Below are positions 1-8,505 of a stretch of DNA of 64,000 nucleotides, piece after piece. Position 1 is the first letter of the stretch; the number at the start of each line of letters is the position of its first letter. The DNA is taken from NCBI GenBank assembly GCA_035602155.1, contig DATNMW010000173.1, positions 41,637 through 105,636 on the forward strand, written 5' to 3'. The translations under genes and the position numbers were made by a program. The notes under the pieces were generated by a model. That model saw nothing but the letters and a program-made list of their open reading frames with translations, did not search any database and had not been told where the DNA came from. Origin of the DNA: Bog-159 sp035602155 (GTDB lineage Bacteria; Acidobacteriota; Terriglobia; Bryobacterales; Bryobacteraceae).

Positions 1-869
1 GCGTAAAACGAAGTCTGAATCAAGCTCAGCGTCTCACTGCGGCTGATTTGCGCATACCAAGTGAAGTAATGAATCGCCATGCTGAAGTTCAGCACGACCG
101 CCAGGAAGAACACCGTGGTCGAGAACCAGATGCTCCGGAAATAGGGGTTCCGCATGGCAATCCGGAAGCCGGAAAAGAACCGCTGCCCGGCTGCGTCGTT
201 AGCGGCGCCGGAAGTACGATAACCCAAAGTGCCTAGAGTTCCGATTAGACCGGCAACCGTCATCACCGCGCCGAACGCCAGCCCCAGGCGCGGATAGCCG
301 GCGTAGTGCAGCTTGGGTTCGGAGCCATCGGCGGTGGCTGGAAAGAAAACCAGAAAGGAAAGCGCCGCGGCCGCCAGCGTACCCATCAGTCCGAACAGCG
401 TGCGCAGGCCCATGGTGCCGGTACGGTCGTCGTAATCGCGGCTCAATTCAGCCCCCAGGCTCAGGTAGGGGATCCGGTAGACGGCGCTTGCGGCGCGCAG
501 GGCAATCGACCAGGCCAGCAGCCAGACAAACAGTCCGCTATGCCCGAGGCTGCGCGGCGGGCTGAAGAGCATAAAAAAACACGGCCCCATGACCAGCGCT
601 CCCGGCAGCATGAATATGTGCCGGCGCCCGAAAGCGTGGTTGGTGCGATCCGATATGTGGCCGATGTAGGGATCGAGCAAGGCATCCAGCACCAGGCTGG
701 CCGCCAGGCCGATTCCCACCAGCAACGATGGCAAGCCCATCACGGAGTTGTAAAAGAACAGCATGAAAAGTCCGGACAAGACCATCAGGACAGTGATGGG
801 CATCTCCCCCACACCGTAAAGCAGCTTGGCGTAGAGCGGCAGCGGCTGCGGATCCGCGGCGACAGGCAC
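1..869 (-). CDS. MFS transporter, GPH (glycoside/cation symporter) type, C-terminus off window
   Basis: Reading the minus strand from about 869 gives an open frame of at least 289 codons with no stop before the window edge, so the C-terminal part is missing. After a short proline-rich leader comes the sequence KLLYGVGEMP, typical of the start of this family, then a membrane segment and the cytoplasmic loop motif with LDPYIGHISDR followed by GRR, the hallmark of the GPH/MFS loop between helices 2 and 3. Several more hydrophobic segments follow. Known family role: cation-coupled uptake or export of sugars and related solutes in the inner membrane; the substrate here cannot be inferred. The start is uncertain: a GTG at 869 is used because an ATG at 803 would cut the conserved leader. 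It lies 32 bp downstream of the hydrolase gene, in the same direction, and is probably the last visible gene of the locus. Confidence 0.82.
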   Translation of the reverse strand, partial: MPVAADPQPLPLYAKLLYGVGEMPITVLMVLSGLFMLFFYNSVMGLPSLLVGIGLAASLVLDALLDPYIGHISDRTNHAFGRRHIFMLPGALVMGPCFFMLFSPPRSLGHSGLFVWLLAWSIALRAASAVYRIPYLSLGAELSRDYDDRTGTMGLRTLFGLMGTLAAAALSFLVFFPATADGSEPKLHYAGYPRLGLAFGAVMTVAGLIGTLGTLGYRTSGAANDAAGQRFFSGFRIAMRNPYFRSIWFSTTVFFLAVVLNFSMAIHYFTWYAQISRSETLSLIQTSFY

Positions 870-901
870 AGGCGGGAAGGGGATGGGAGTCCGCGCAGCG
901 A

Positions 902-1753
902 TCAGACGGCCTCCACTACCTCTCCCGAGTTCTCCGGGGCAGGCTCGCTTAAGAATTGCTGGATGTGCCCGGTCAGCAGCTCGGGCTGCTCCAGCGGGCC
1001 GAAATGCTCACCGCCCGGCAATAAAACCGCCTTGCAGTTGGGCAGCGCCTTGTGCAGGAAGTCGTACGAGCTGATGAAGTGCGAATCGCGGCCGTAGACC
1101 AGCAGCGTGGGCGTTTGGATGGTGTGCACCGCATCCAAGGTCATGGCGCCTACCACTTCATAGTCCTTCAACAGCGTGGTATTGCGGATCAGGTGCAGCA
1201 GCGGCTCGCGATTGCGCGGCAGCCCGCGCGCCGGACCATAAAATTTGGGGGTTTCCAGGCTAAGCTGCAACAGGTATTCAGCGTCGGTGCGCTTGTCCTC
1301 GGGTACGTGAATGCCCACTTCTTCCAGCTTGGCCACCCAAGCCGCCCAACCGATCCAATCCTTGTCGTTGCGCAAGTGCACCAGAGCGGCCAGGCCTGGT
1401 TCGAGTGCCAGCAATTTTGGCACGCGCTCCGGATACAGCAGGCTGAAATACATGGCGATGTCGGCGCCGAAGCTGTGGCCCACCAGGATGGGGTTCTCGA
1501 TCCCCATCTCATCGAGGAAGCAGCGCAGATCCTCGGCCATATCGGCCGTGGTGTAGCCCGTAGGAGTTACGTCGCTGTAGCCGTGGCCGCGCAAGTCGTA
1601 GGTGGTAACGCGGTAATCGCGGCGTAGAATAGGCGCCATATAAAGGTGCCAGACTGCCAGGTTGCCGAGGAAGCCGTGCAGCATGACAATATCCGGGCCC
1701 GTGCCGACGGTGATGTAATGCAGGTTCACTCCGTTAGCTTTTATCTTCGGCAT
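902..1753 (-). CDS. alpha/beta-hydrolase fold protein
   Basis: A 283-residue protein with a complete alpha/beta-hydrolase layout. The oxyanion motif HGFLG is at residues 26-30 and the nucleophile elbow GHSFG has Ser94. The acid is Asp223 in YGRDSHF and the catalytic His is His250 in GGEHFGPLEQP. The DLRGHGYSD strand typical of epoxide hydrolase and haloperoxidase-like members is present. No signal peptide, so it is cytoplasmic. Substrate unknown; in this locus with carrier proteins and a ketosynthase it could release or edit an acyl intermediate, but that is inference. The ATG at 1753 follows the stop of the upstream phosphodiesterase by about 20 bp, so the two are probably cotranscribed. Confidence 0.88.
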   Translation of the reverse strand: MPKIKANGVNLHYITVGTGPDIVMLHGFLGNLAVWHLYMAPILRRDYRVTTYDLRGHGYSDVTPTGYTTADMAEDLRCFLDEMGIENPILVGHSFGADIAMYFSLLYPERVPKLLALEPGLAALVHLRNDKDWIGWAAWVAKLEEVGIHVPEDKRTDAEYLLQLSLETPKFYGPARGLPRNREPLLHLIRNTTLLKDYEVVGAMTLDAVHTIQTPTLLVYGRDSHFISSYDFLHKALPNCKAVLLPGGEHFGPLEQPELLTGHIQQFLSEPAPENSGEVVEAV

Positions 1754-1774
1754 CGCTTAAGAATGGACAGCTCC

Positions 1775-3376
1775 CTATTCGATATAACCCAGTTCGCGGA
1801 GCCGCTCTAAAATTGTTTCCTCATCCTCCAATTCGCCGGGTACTGCAGCATACTCCTCCGGGCTTCCCCTGGTCCCGGCGGCCGTCTTTTGCAAGGGATG
1901 CTCTTTCAAAGCGTCGTCGCGATACACCTCTACCGGCAGCCGGCCTTGCAACTCTTCGGGAATGGGCAGGCCCAGACTGTAAAGTACGGTGGGCGCGATA
2001 TCCAATATGGATAACTCATTGGCCACCAGTCCCCGCCGGATGTCCGGACCGCGCGCTCCGAAGATCCCCACAGGGCGGTGCGAGCCGGACACCGAGGGCC
2101 GCTTGGAGACGATTTCTTCCGAGGGCAGAATGGACATCAGGCCGCCATCGCTCAGTATGAGGGTAAGATCCGGCGCGGCGTCGTGGTGCGGGCCCTGAAA
2201 GACTTCATCGCGGGTGAAGACTTCGCTCACCAGCGGCTCTCCGGTCCGCAGGCTGGGGATCTGGCGCAGTTCCTCGGAAAGTTTCTTGAGGAACGCCGGA
2301 TATTCAGCGGCCGGCACGCCGGGCGAAGCGCCATCGCTCACCACTACATAAATGCCGTTGCTCGTGGGAGTCGTAGCGAAAGCTTTGGTCTTATTCCAAT
2401 CCATCAGCCAGGTGTGTTTGGCAACCTGTCCGACTCCCAATAAGGCGCCCTGGGTATCGTGGGCTTCCCCCGCTTCGGACCACGCCAGGTATCCGTGCCG
2501 CTCCAGCCAAGTATTGATGTGCAGCACATCGTAGGTAGGGCCGAAGCCGTGGTCGGAGGCAATTAGCACCGTGGCTTCCTGACCGGCCAGTTCACACATC
2601 TGCTTCAGCAGATTGTCCACGCAGCGGAAATAGTTGAGGCACAACTCGCGGATCTGAAATTCCCAGTCTTCGGTCAGCGGCCGGTCGTCCTCCGGACGGA
2701 GGTAGCGCCAGCCGAGATGCTGCAGTTTATCCACACCGTCGAACAGCACGGCCGTCAACTCCGAAGGATCTTCTTCGGAGAGGTGCCGCAGGACCTGAAA
2801 CAAATTCTGCTCACGGCGGGCATGCAGTTCGATCCACGGCCCCAGCTCGGCGTGATCGGAAATGCCTTCGGTGGCCTTTTCCTCCAGCTTGATATCCATG
2901 GCCAGCTCGCGCTGGTTGAAGCCGGGGATGGCTTTGAGTTTATCGAACAGACCCTCCGGCCAGCATGCCAGGCGCAACTGCTTCCAAGGCACCCAACCCG
3001 GCACGACATATCCGGAAATGTGCGGCGGCGGGAACATCGCAGGGAAATTGATGGTGGTGGTGCGCAGGCCGCCAGCGGAAGCCAGCGACCATATGGTTTC
3101 GCACTGCACGTCGTTGGAGTTGAAGAAGCGAATGTGCCGGCTGACGGGCGAATCCATGCGGAAGAAATCGAACACGCCATGCTGGCCCGGCGTGCGCCCG
3201 GTCATCAGAGAGGTCCAGGCCGGGGGGGTCAGCGGGGGCACGATGGTGCGCAGTCCGGCGCGCGCGCCTTCCGCGAAGAACGACTTCAAGAAGGGCATGA
3301 CGCCCTGTTCCATGAGCGGATCGAGGACGGCGAAAGTGGCGCCGTCCAGACCGATGAGCAGAGTGCGGATACTCAT
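1775..3376 (-). CDS. alkaline phosphatase superfamily phosphodiesterase/phosphatase (AP-1)
   Basis: A 533-residue protein of the type I phosphodiesterase/nucleotide pyrophosphatase branch of the alkaline phosphatase superfamily. Visible metal and catalytic elements are LIGLDGATF (Asp11), PPAWTSLMTG with the expected nucleophile Thr55, a D-x4-H pair in FDGVDKLQHLGW, ASDHGFGP and GSHRP near the C-terminus. No signal peptide or membrane segment is evident. The start at 3376 overlaps the stop of the upstream PPTase-ACP gene (ATGA), which indicates translational coupling; a longer frame to 3541 only shadows that gene. Substrate unknown: phosphate or sulfate esters and nucleotide derivatives are all possible in this family. 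It is a paralogue of the gene at 8506-9915, which differs at the nucleophile. Confidence 0.85.
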   Translation of the reverse strand: MSIRTLLIGLDGATFAVLDPLMEQGVMPFLKSFFAEGARAGLRTIVPPLTPPAWTSLMTGRTPGQHGVFDFFRMDSPVSRHIRFFNSNDVQCETIWSLASAGGLRTTTINFPAMFPPPHISGYVVPGWVPWKQLRLACWPEGLFDKLKAIPGFNQRELAMDIKLEEKATEGISDHAELGPWIELHARREQNLFQVLRHLSEEDPSELTAVLFDGVDKLQHLGWRYLRPEDDRPLTEDWEFQIRELCLNYFRCVDNLLKQMCELAGQEATVLIASDHGFGPTYDVLHINTWLERHGYLAWSEAGEAHDTQGALLGVGQVAKHTWLMDWNKTKAFATTPTSNGIYVVVSDGASPGVPAAEYPAFLKKLSEELRQIPSLRTGEPLVSEVFTRDEVFQGPHHDAAPDLTLILSDGGLMSILPSEEIVSKRPSVSGSHRPVGIFGARGPDIRRGLVANELSILDIAPTVLYSLGLPIPEELQGRLPVEVYRDDALKEHPLQKTAAGTRGSPEEYAAVPGELEDEETILERLRELGYIE

Positions 3377-4461
3377 TGCACCCGCCTTGTGGCCGTGCCG
3401 GTTCCAGCGGGGCCTCCCAGGTGGGTATCCACGAAATCGGTTAATTCGTCGATCGACAGATCGCGCTGTTGCTGGCCGATCTCCGCCAGCAATTCCGCGA
3501 AGGGCATCGGGGTTTGGTAGTGCTCTTGGATGGCGGTGCACAGAACCACGGCGTCGAGCGATTCAAATCCCAGCTCGGTGAACAGCTTCGATTCCGGACG
3601 CACGGGATCGGGATAATCCCAATCCTGCGTCAACTCGCCCATTTTTTGCAGCAGGTAATCCAGAATCTCCTGCCGGCTTGGCCTCATGCGGACAGCTCCA
3701 TTTTGATAGTGTCGATAAATAATCGCAGAAAACACAAAGTTGGATTCACGCACCGTGTAAACTTTAAGGGACTTGCCTTGCAATTGCGGGCTTTGTGCGA
3801 GCGCGCCATCGCGTAGGGCGACCTCAATCATGCCGCTGGCGGTCTCGACGCGGGTAATGTGAAAAGCCAGCAGGCCGGCGCTCAAGCCGCGTCCCAGAGC
3901 CTTGCCCACGGCCTCTTTGGCGCACCACATCCGCAAGGCCCATTCCTGGCGCCAATCCGGTGGCAAAGCGGCCAACAGGCTGCGCTCATCCGGGCTGAAG
4001 GCGATGGTTTGGAAATCCTCGCGGCGGTGCGTGAGGCTTTCCATGTCGATGCCTACGCGTGCATGGGGATCGAGGACCGCCAGCGCGACCGCGGTGCCTT
4101 GGCTGTGCGCGATGGAGAGGGCGGGCGCGGTTCGGGGGGGGCCCGCGCAGTATTTCACAAAGGGCCGGCCGTAGGGGTCCGGCACAATCTCGATGTCGGT
4201 GGGCGACAGATGCAAATCCAAATTCCTTTCGAGCACCGACTGCACCGCCTGCTTCGCGGCACAGCGGCCCAGCAGCCATTCGTGGCGGCGCTTCTCGACA
4301 CCGGGCATGGATCTCCAGTGTTCCCGTTCATCAGGACTGAGAATCAGGTCCGCCAACACTGTTGGCTCGTGTGGAAGGGCATCCAGGCGGCAGCAGACAG
4401 ACTCCGGCAGCCGCGCCTGTGTCACAGACGAATCGTAAACCATGCTGCCTAAGGCATTCAT
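3373..4461 (-). CDS. 4'-phosphopantetheinyl transferase fused to an acyl carrier domain
   Basis: A 362-residue two-domain protein. Residues about 1-255 are a Sfp-type phosphopantetheinyl transferase: SIAHS near 116-120, the magnesium motif VGIDME (Asp139, Glu141) and WCAKEAVGKALG at 179-190. These transfer phosphopantetheine from CoA to a carrier serine. Residues about 260-350 form an acyl carrier domain with the attachment motif GFESLD (Ser301) preceding a helical segment. The frame is continuous, so the enzyme carries its own potential substrate. The ATG at 4461 is chosen; a TTG at 4467 and an ATG at 4443 are alternatives with no clear ribosome site. It follows the carrier/zinc-ribbon gene by about 27 bp and overlaps the next gene by 4 bp. 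Confidence 0.87.
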   Translation of the reverse strand: MNALGSMVYDSSVTQARLPESVCCRLDALPHEPTVLADLILSPDEREHWRSMPGVEKRRHEWLLGRCAAKQAVQSVLERNLDLHLSPTDIEIVPDPYGRPFVKYCAGPPRTAPALSIAHSQGTAVALAVLDPHARVGIDMESLTHRREDFQTIAFSPDERSLLAALPPDWRQEWALRMWCAKEAVGKALGRGLSAGLLAFHITRVETASGMIEVALRDGALAQSPQLQGKSLKVYTVRESNFVFSAIIYRHYQNGAVRMRPSRQEILDYLLQKMGELTQDWDYPDPVRPESKLFTELGFESLDAVVLCTAIQEHYQTPMPFAELLAEIGQQQRDLSIDELTDFVDTHLGGPAGTGTATRRVQ

Positions 4462-4488
4462 AAACAAGCCGGCCGTATGAAATCTGAA

Positions 4489-5079
4489 TTACTGGACAGC
4501 GGTGGCCGAAACCGGGGACCCCGCCTGCGGACGGTATTCTTTATCGTAATACTCGCGAACCCATTCTCGGTTCAATTCTTCGCCGGAACGCAGCGTAATC
4601 TCGTGGCCGCATTTCGCGCACTTCATACGGAAGCCCATGGATGCCACCATGGAGCCCCCACAGGACTCGCATTCCGCGGGCGTATACTGCGCCAAGTCCT
4701 GGATCATTCGCACCCAGGTGCCGACTTTCAAGAAGTAAGACTGCAGGTCTTTCACGGCCACGTCGCCCTCGAAGGAATGCGCGTCGGCTTGCGGCATGCG
4801 GCACAACAGGAAGCGCTTACCCTCGCCGGTGAGGTATCCGTCCTTTTCCAAAATGTCGGGACCGAAAACCTCAACGGCGGTTTCCAGAATGGACTTATCG
4901 GGCAAGAAAATGTGGAATTGGGTCTCCGTTTCCATAGTGATCTCGATCAGATCGAGCGATTCGGCGCCAAGGTCGGTCAAGTGCGTATCGGGAGCGATTT
5001 GCGCCGCATCGATGCGCAAGCTCTTGGCGACGATCTGAGCGAATTTATCGAATACCTCCGATTCCGTCATGTTTGGCAT
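4489..5079 (-). CDS. acyl carrier protein with C-terminal zinc ribbon
   Basis: A 196-residue protein. The N-terminal part (to about residue 75) is an acyl carrier domain with the phosphopantetheine site LGAESLDLIE (Ser41) and the acidic recognition helix METETQF. A central stretch of unknown fold, residues 80-130, follows. The C-terminal part has two CxxC pairs, C137/C140 and C154/C157, spaced like a rubredoxin-type zinc ribbon. The start at 5079 has a good ribosome site (AAGGAG, 9 nt upstream); the frame continues upstream to 5160 but that part overlaps the ketosynthase end. The ketosynthase is immediately upstream and the PPTase-ACP downstream, so this is probably the carrier loaded in this pathway. 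I do not recognise a characterised protein with this domain pair. Confidence 0.86.
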   Translation of the reverse strand: MPNMTESEVFDKFAQIVAKSLRIDAAQIAPDTHLTDLGAESLDLIEITMETETQFHIFLPDKSILETAVEVFGPDILEKDGYLTGEGKRFLLCRMPQADAHSFEGDVAVKDLQSYFLKVGTWVRMIQDLAQYTPAECESCGGSMVASMGFRMKCAKCGHEITLRSGEELNREWVREYYDKEYRPQAGSPVSATAVQ

Positions 5080-5107
5080 GCTTGAATTCTCCTTGCAAAC
5101 AGGCGCT

Positions 5108-6409
5108 CTATCCGGCCCAGGCGCGCACAGCCAGCACGGCATTTTGGCCGCCAAAGGCAAAAGCGTTGGCTAGAGCGGCGCGAACTGCGGCGGCACGGCT
5201 CTGGTTGGGAACATAGTCGAGATCACACTGCGGATCCGGCGATCGCAGATGCATGGTGGGCGGCACTTGGCCCTCGGCGATTGCCATTACTGCGCAAATT
5301 ACGTTACAAACGCCCGCCGCGGAAATGGTGTGACCGATCTGGCCCTTGTTCGAGGATACCATCAAACGTTTCGCGTACGGGCCGAAGGCGCGTTTGATGG
5401 CGGCGGTCTCGATGGGATCGTTCTTGGGGGTCGAGGTGCCGTGCGCGGCGATGTAGTCCACCTCCTCGGGCGCCAGGGATGCCTGCCGCAAAGCAATCGT
5501 AATGGCCTGCGCTTCCGCACTGCCGTCCGGGGAAGGGTCGGTGAGCGTGTGGGCATTCAGGCTGGAACCATAGCCCGCAAGTTCGGCGTAGATCCGCGCG
5601 CCGCGCGCCTGGGCGGCCTCCAAAGTCTCCAGCACCACGGCGCCACCGCCTTCTCCCATCACGAATCCGTCGCGTTGCCGGTCGAAGGGACGCGAGGCCA
5701 GCTCCGGATCGGCGTTGCGGCTCAAGGCCCCCAATAGGCTGAAGGCCAGGATCGGAAGCGGACTGACCAAGGCTGCCGCGCCACCGGCCAGCATTGCCTT
5801 AACCTTTCCGAGTCGCACCTGCCGGAAGGCTTCGCCGATAGCGTGCGAACTGGCAGCGCAGGCGGTATCCATGACGAATGCCGGCCCGGCGAGCTTCAGC
5901 AGTTTGGCCGGAACGCTGGCAATCATGTCGCCCAGTCGGCGATAGAAGCTATTATCCGGCTGTCGTCCTTCGCGGGCGAACCGGGCCATATCCAGCGCCG
6001 GACCATCCGGCTTGCGGAGCTGGAAATAGTGCTTCATGAGAGACATGTCGAGGTAATTGACGCTGGTGCCCACCGCGATTCCAATATCCGCGGGAGTCAC
6101 GCCCTGAGGCCCTTCCCCGCTACGGGCCAGTTGGGCATCCGCCAGGGCCTCCCGCGCGACAGGCAGAAACAGCCGCACGCCACGGCGGCACCAAGCCGCG
6201 GGAATCGACTCGGCGCCGGTGTCCCGCGGCACGTGCTTGACCTCAGCGACTACTTTAGTGTTGTACTCCGATGGGTCCCAGAAGCTGAGCGGCGCGATGC
6301 CGCTATCGCCCGCCAGCAGCCGCTGCCAGCACGTGCGGAGATCCGGGCCAAGCGAGGTGCTCATGCCCATGCCGGTAATGACCACTCTGTGCATTAGCTG
6401 TTGGCTCAT
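5108..6409 (-). CDS. beta-ketoacyl-ACP synthase, FabF/KAS II type
   Basis: A 433-residue condensing enzyme of the thiolase fold. The active site is complete: nucleophile Cys184 in MDTACAASSHA, His323 in AAHGTSTPKNDP, Lys355 and His360 in NKGQIGHTISAAG. The glycine-rich GEGGGAVVLE segment is also present. It catalyses decarboxylative Claisen condensation of an acyl unit with malonyl-ACP. The start at 6409 (MSQQLMHRVVITG) is preferred because the upstream extension overlaps the preceding gene; the ATG at 6394 is an alternative. It sits with a dedicated carrier protein and PPTase rather than with fabD/fabG, suggesting a specialised acyl chain rather than housekeeping fatty acid synthesis. Confidence 0.9.
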   Translation of the reverse strand: MSQQLMHRVVITGMGMSTSLGPDLRTCWQRLLAGDSGIAPLSFWDPSEYNTKVVAEVKHVPRDTGAESIPAAWCRRGVRLFLPVAREALADAQLARSGEGPQGVTPADIGIAVGTSVNYLDMSLMKHYFQLRKPDGPALDMARFAREGRQPDNSFYRRLGDMIASVPAKLLKLAGPAFVMDTACAASSHAIGEAFRQVRLGKVKAMLAGGAAALVSPLPILAFSLLGALSRNADPELASRPFDRQRDGFVMGEGGGAVVLETLEAAQARGARIYAELAGYGSSLNAHTLTDPSPDGSAEAQAITIALRQASLAPEEVDYIAAHGTSTPKNDPIETAAIKRAFGPYAKRLMVSSNKGQIGHTISAAGVCNVICAVMAIAEGQVPPTMHLRSPDPQCDLDYVPNQSRAAAVRAALANAFAFGGQNAVLAVRAWAG

Positions 6410-6443
6410 CAGCCAAAAACGGACCGCGGCGGCAAGAAAAAAA

Positions 6444-8222
6444 TCATCCGGCGGCGAGCAGTTCCGCGCCTTCTTCCTTCGCAATCTCGGCGGTGTCGCG
6501 CAGCAGGAATCCTTCGCCGATCAGATACTCCATGATGCGCTCGGCATTCTCCTGCGGGGTCGTCTTGCCGGTAAAAAGAGTGATTTCCGGATTGAGCGGC
6601 GCTTCGTAGGGATCGTCCACGCCGGTGAAGCCCTTGATTACGCCGGCGCGGGCTTTACCGTAAAAGCCTTTCACATCCCGCTGTTCGCAAATCTCGACCG
6701 GCGTATCCACAAAAGTCTCGATAAAGGCGTCGCCACGCATCATGGCGCGCACGCGGTTGCGGGTCTCGCGATAGGGGCTTACCGCCGCGCAGATGACCGC
6801 GCCATGGTGCCGTACGATTTCGGAAGCCACATAGCCGATGCGCACGATATTGGTGTCGCGGTCTTCGCGCGAAAAACCCAAGCCCTTCGACAAGTGGGTG
6901 CGCACGACGTCGCCGTCCAGGATGCTTACCTGCCGGCCATGTTCCATCAGCATGACCGTCAGGATGTCGGCGATGGTGCTCTTGCCCGCGCTAGGCAGTC
7001 CGGTGAACCAGATGCAGAAGCCCTGCTTGTTGCGCGCGGGGTATGCCGAACTCAGGATCTCGGCGGTTTCCTTGCGCGTGAACCAGGAAGGCAGCAGGCG
7101 GCCCTTCGTCAGGTAATTGTCGCGCACCTGTGTGCCGGAAATCGAAAAGACTTTGCGGTTGGGCTGGACTTCGGTGACCTGTTCATAGCGGTCCTCGTCG
7201 GCCAGGTAGACCATTTCCTCGTACGGCAGGCATTTGACGCCGATCTCGTCGGCGTGCTTCTTGAGTAACTCGCGGGCGGCGGCTGGGTCGTAAAAAGGCT
7301 TGCCCTTGGAATTCTTACCGGGACCGGCATGGTCCCGGCCGACGATGAAGTGATTGCAGCCGAAATTCCGGCGGATGATGGCATGCCAGATGGCTTCCCG
7401 GGGGCCGGCCATGCGCATGGCCAGCGGCAGCAGACTGAGCAGGGTGGTGTTGGGGTCGTAATAATTCTCGATCAGCGCTTTGTAAATGCGCACGCGGGTG
7501 TAGTGGTCTACATCGCCGGGCTTGGTCATGCCGACCACCGGGTTGAGGAGCAGGTTTGCTCCGGATTCCTGCGCGGCGCGCTTGGTGAGTTCCTCGTGCG
7601 CACGGTGCATGGGATTTCGAGTCTGAAAGGCCACCACATCGGAATTGCCCATATGCGACAGCAACTCACGCACTTCGGCGGGAGTGCGCCGCAATTCCGG
7701 GAAATCGAAATGCTGCGGCATCTCGAGTACCTTGAGAGGTCCGCTAAGGCGGAACTTGCCCCAGGAAAGCATCTCCCGGTAGGTGGGGTGTTCCTCATCC
7801 GAGCATCCCAAACCCTTGGCCGCTTCTTCATGCGGGTCGGCTTCGAAAATCTCGTCCACGCGCATCCAGGCGATCAGGTTGTTATTGGCATTGCGCAGGG
7901 CGATTTCTTGCCCTTCGTGAATGCCGTCCAGTTTGGCGACAGGCAGGGTGATAGGGATAGACCAGATCAGTCCGTTGGCCAGCCGCATGTTATTCAGCAC
8001 ACTGTCATAATCGGCCTTGCCCATGAAGCGGTCGAGCGGGGAGAACCCGCCAAAGGCCAACAATTCCAGATCGCACAAACTGCGCGGCGACAATTGCAGG
8101 GTGGGTCCCTGGCCGGCGCGGCGCGCGAAATCTTCGCGCTCACTGCCTGCCACCCGAAGATCGATCAATGCGCCGCCATAAGGCGTGTTCAATTCGACTT
8201 TATTCTTATTCTTGGATTCCAT
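6444..8222 (-). CDS. bifunctional sulfate adenylyltransferase / adenylylsulfate kinase
   Basis: A 592-residue fusion. Residues about 1-390 are an archaeal/fungal-type ATP sulfurylase with QTRNPMHRAHE at 200-210 (the HxxH motif) and GRDHAGPG at 295-302. Residues about 400-580 are an APS kinase with P-loop GLPSAGKST at 408-416 and the LDGD strand. Together they make PAPS from sulfate and two ATP. The ATG at 8222 has GGAG 5 nt upstream. It heads the run of genes 8222 to 1, and the 283-bp gap before it probably contains its promoter. Assimilatory reduction genes and a sulfotransferase are not visible, so the fate of the PAPS is open; a sulfonated product of this locus is one possibility. Confidence 0.93.
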   Translation of the reverse strand: MESKNKNKVELNTPYGGALIDLRVAGSEREDFARRAGQGPTLQLSPRSLCDLELLAFGGFSPLDRFMGKADYDSVLNNMRLANGLIWSIPITLPVAKLDGIHEGQEIALRNANNNLIAWMRVDEIFEADPHEEAAKGLGCSDEEHPTYREMLSWGKFRLSGPLKVLEMPQHFDFPELRRTPAEVRELLSHMGNSDVVAFQTRNPMHRAHEELTKRAAQESGANLLLNPVVGMTKPGDVDHYTRVRIYKALIENYYDPNTTLLSLLPLAMRMAGPREAIWHAIIRRNFGCNHFIVGRDHAGPGKNSKGKPFYDPAAARELLKKHADEIGVKCLPYEEMVYLADEDRYEQVTEVQPNRKVFSISGTQVRDNYLTKGRLLPSWFTRKETAEILSSAYPARNKQGFCIWFTGLPSAGKSTIADILTVMLMEHGRQVSILDGDVVRTHLSKGLGFSREDRDTNIVRIGYVASEIVRHHGAVICAAVSPYRETRNRVRAMMRGDAFIETFVDTPVEICEQRDVKGFYGKARAGVIKGFTGVDDPYEAPLNPEITLFTGKTTPQENAERIMEYLIGEGFLLRDTAEIAKEEGAELLAAG

Positions 8223-8505
8223 GTTTCTCCAGAGTTAATTTTCTTCTCGCGCGCGACCGACGGAGTAGCGCAAGCAAATGATCTACGTTATGGCCGTGTT
8301 GGCGCAACCGGGGCGACCGGGCAAAAGCCGGCGCACAGCACCCAGCCCGTCCCATCCCAGACAAACCATGTCCGGACTTGCGATGTAGGCCAAGAAATTC
8401 TAAGGATACTCTGCCGACTGGCGTTTACGGCAGGCTTACCAGTACTAGATCTTTATAGTACCTTAACACTCGTCCATCCGAGAAAATCCTCGGACAGCGT
8501 ATTGC
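8223..8505 (-). promoter_or_regulatory. intergenic region, probable promoter of the sulfurylase operon, with small hairpins
   Basis: There is no credible gene in these 283 bp. On the minus strand the part nearest 8222 is the leader of the sulfurylase gene. Two short perfect inverted repeats lie on the other side, next to the end of the AP-2 gene: GTACTA/TAGTAC around 8440-8460, and TCCGAG at 8477-8482 with CTCGGA at 8489-8494 around a 6-nt loop. The second could end AP-2 transcripts, but no T tract follows it. No convincing -35/-10 pair was identified. Confidence 0.35.

Noticed and set aside
306..1097. 263-codon plus-strand open frame
   Set aside because: Antisense to the transporter and the hydrolase, with a translation rich in Gln/Arg and no family features.
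3377..3541. N-terminal extension of the AP-1 frame to 3541
   Set aside because: It lies inside the PPTase-ACP gene and the conserved domain begins at the ATG at 3376 with an ATGA overlap.
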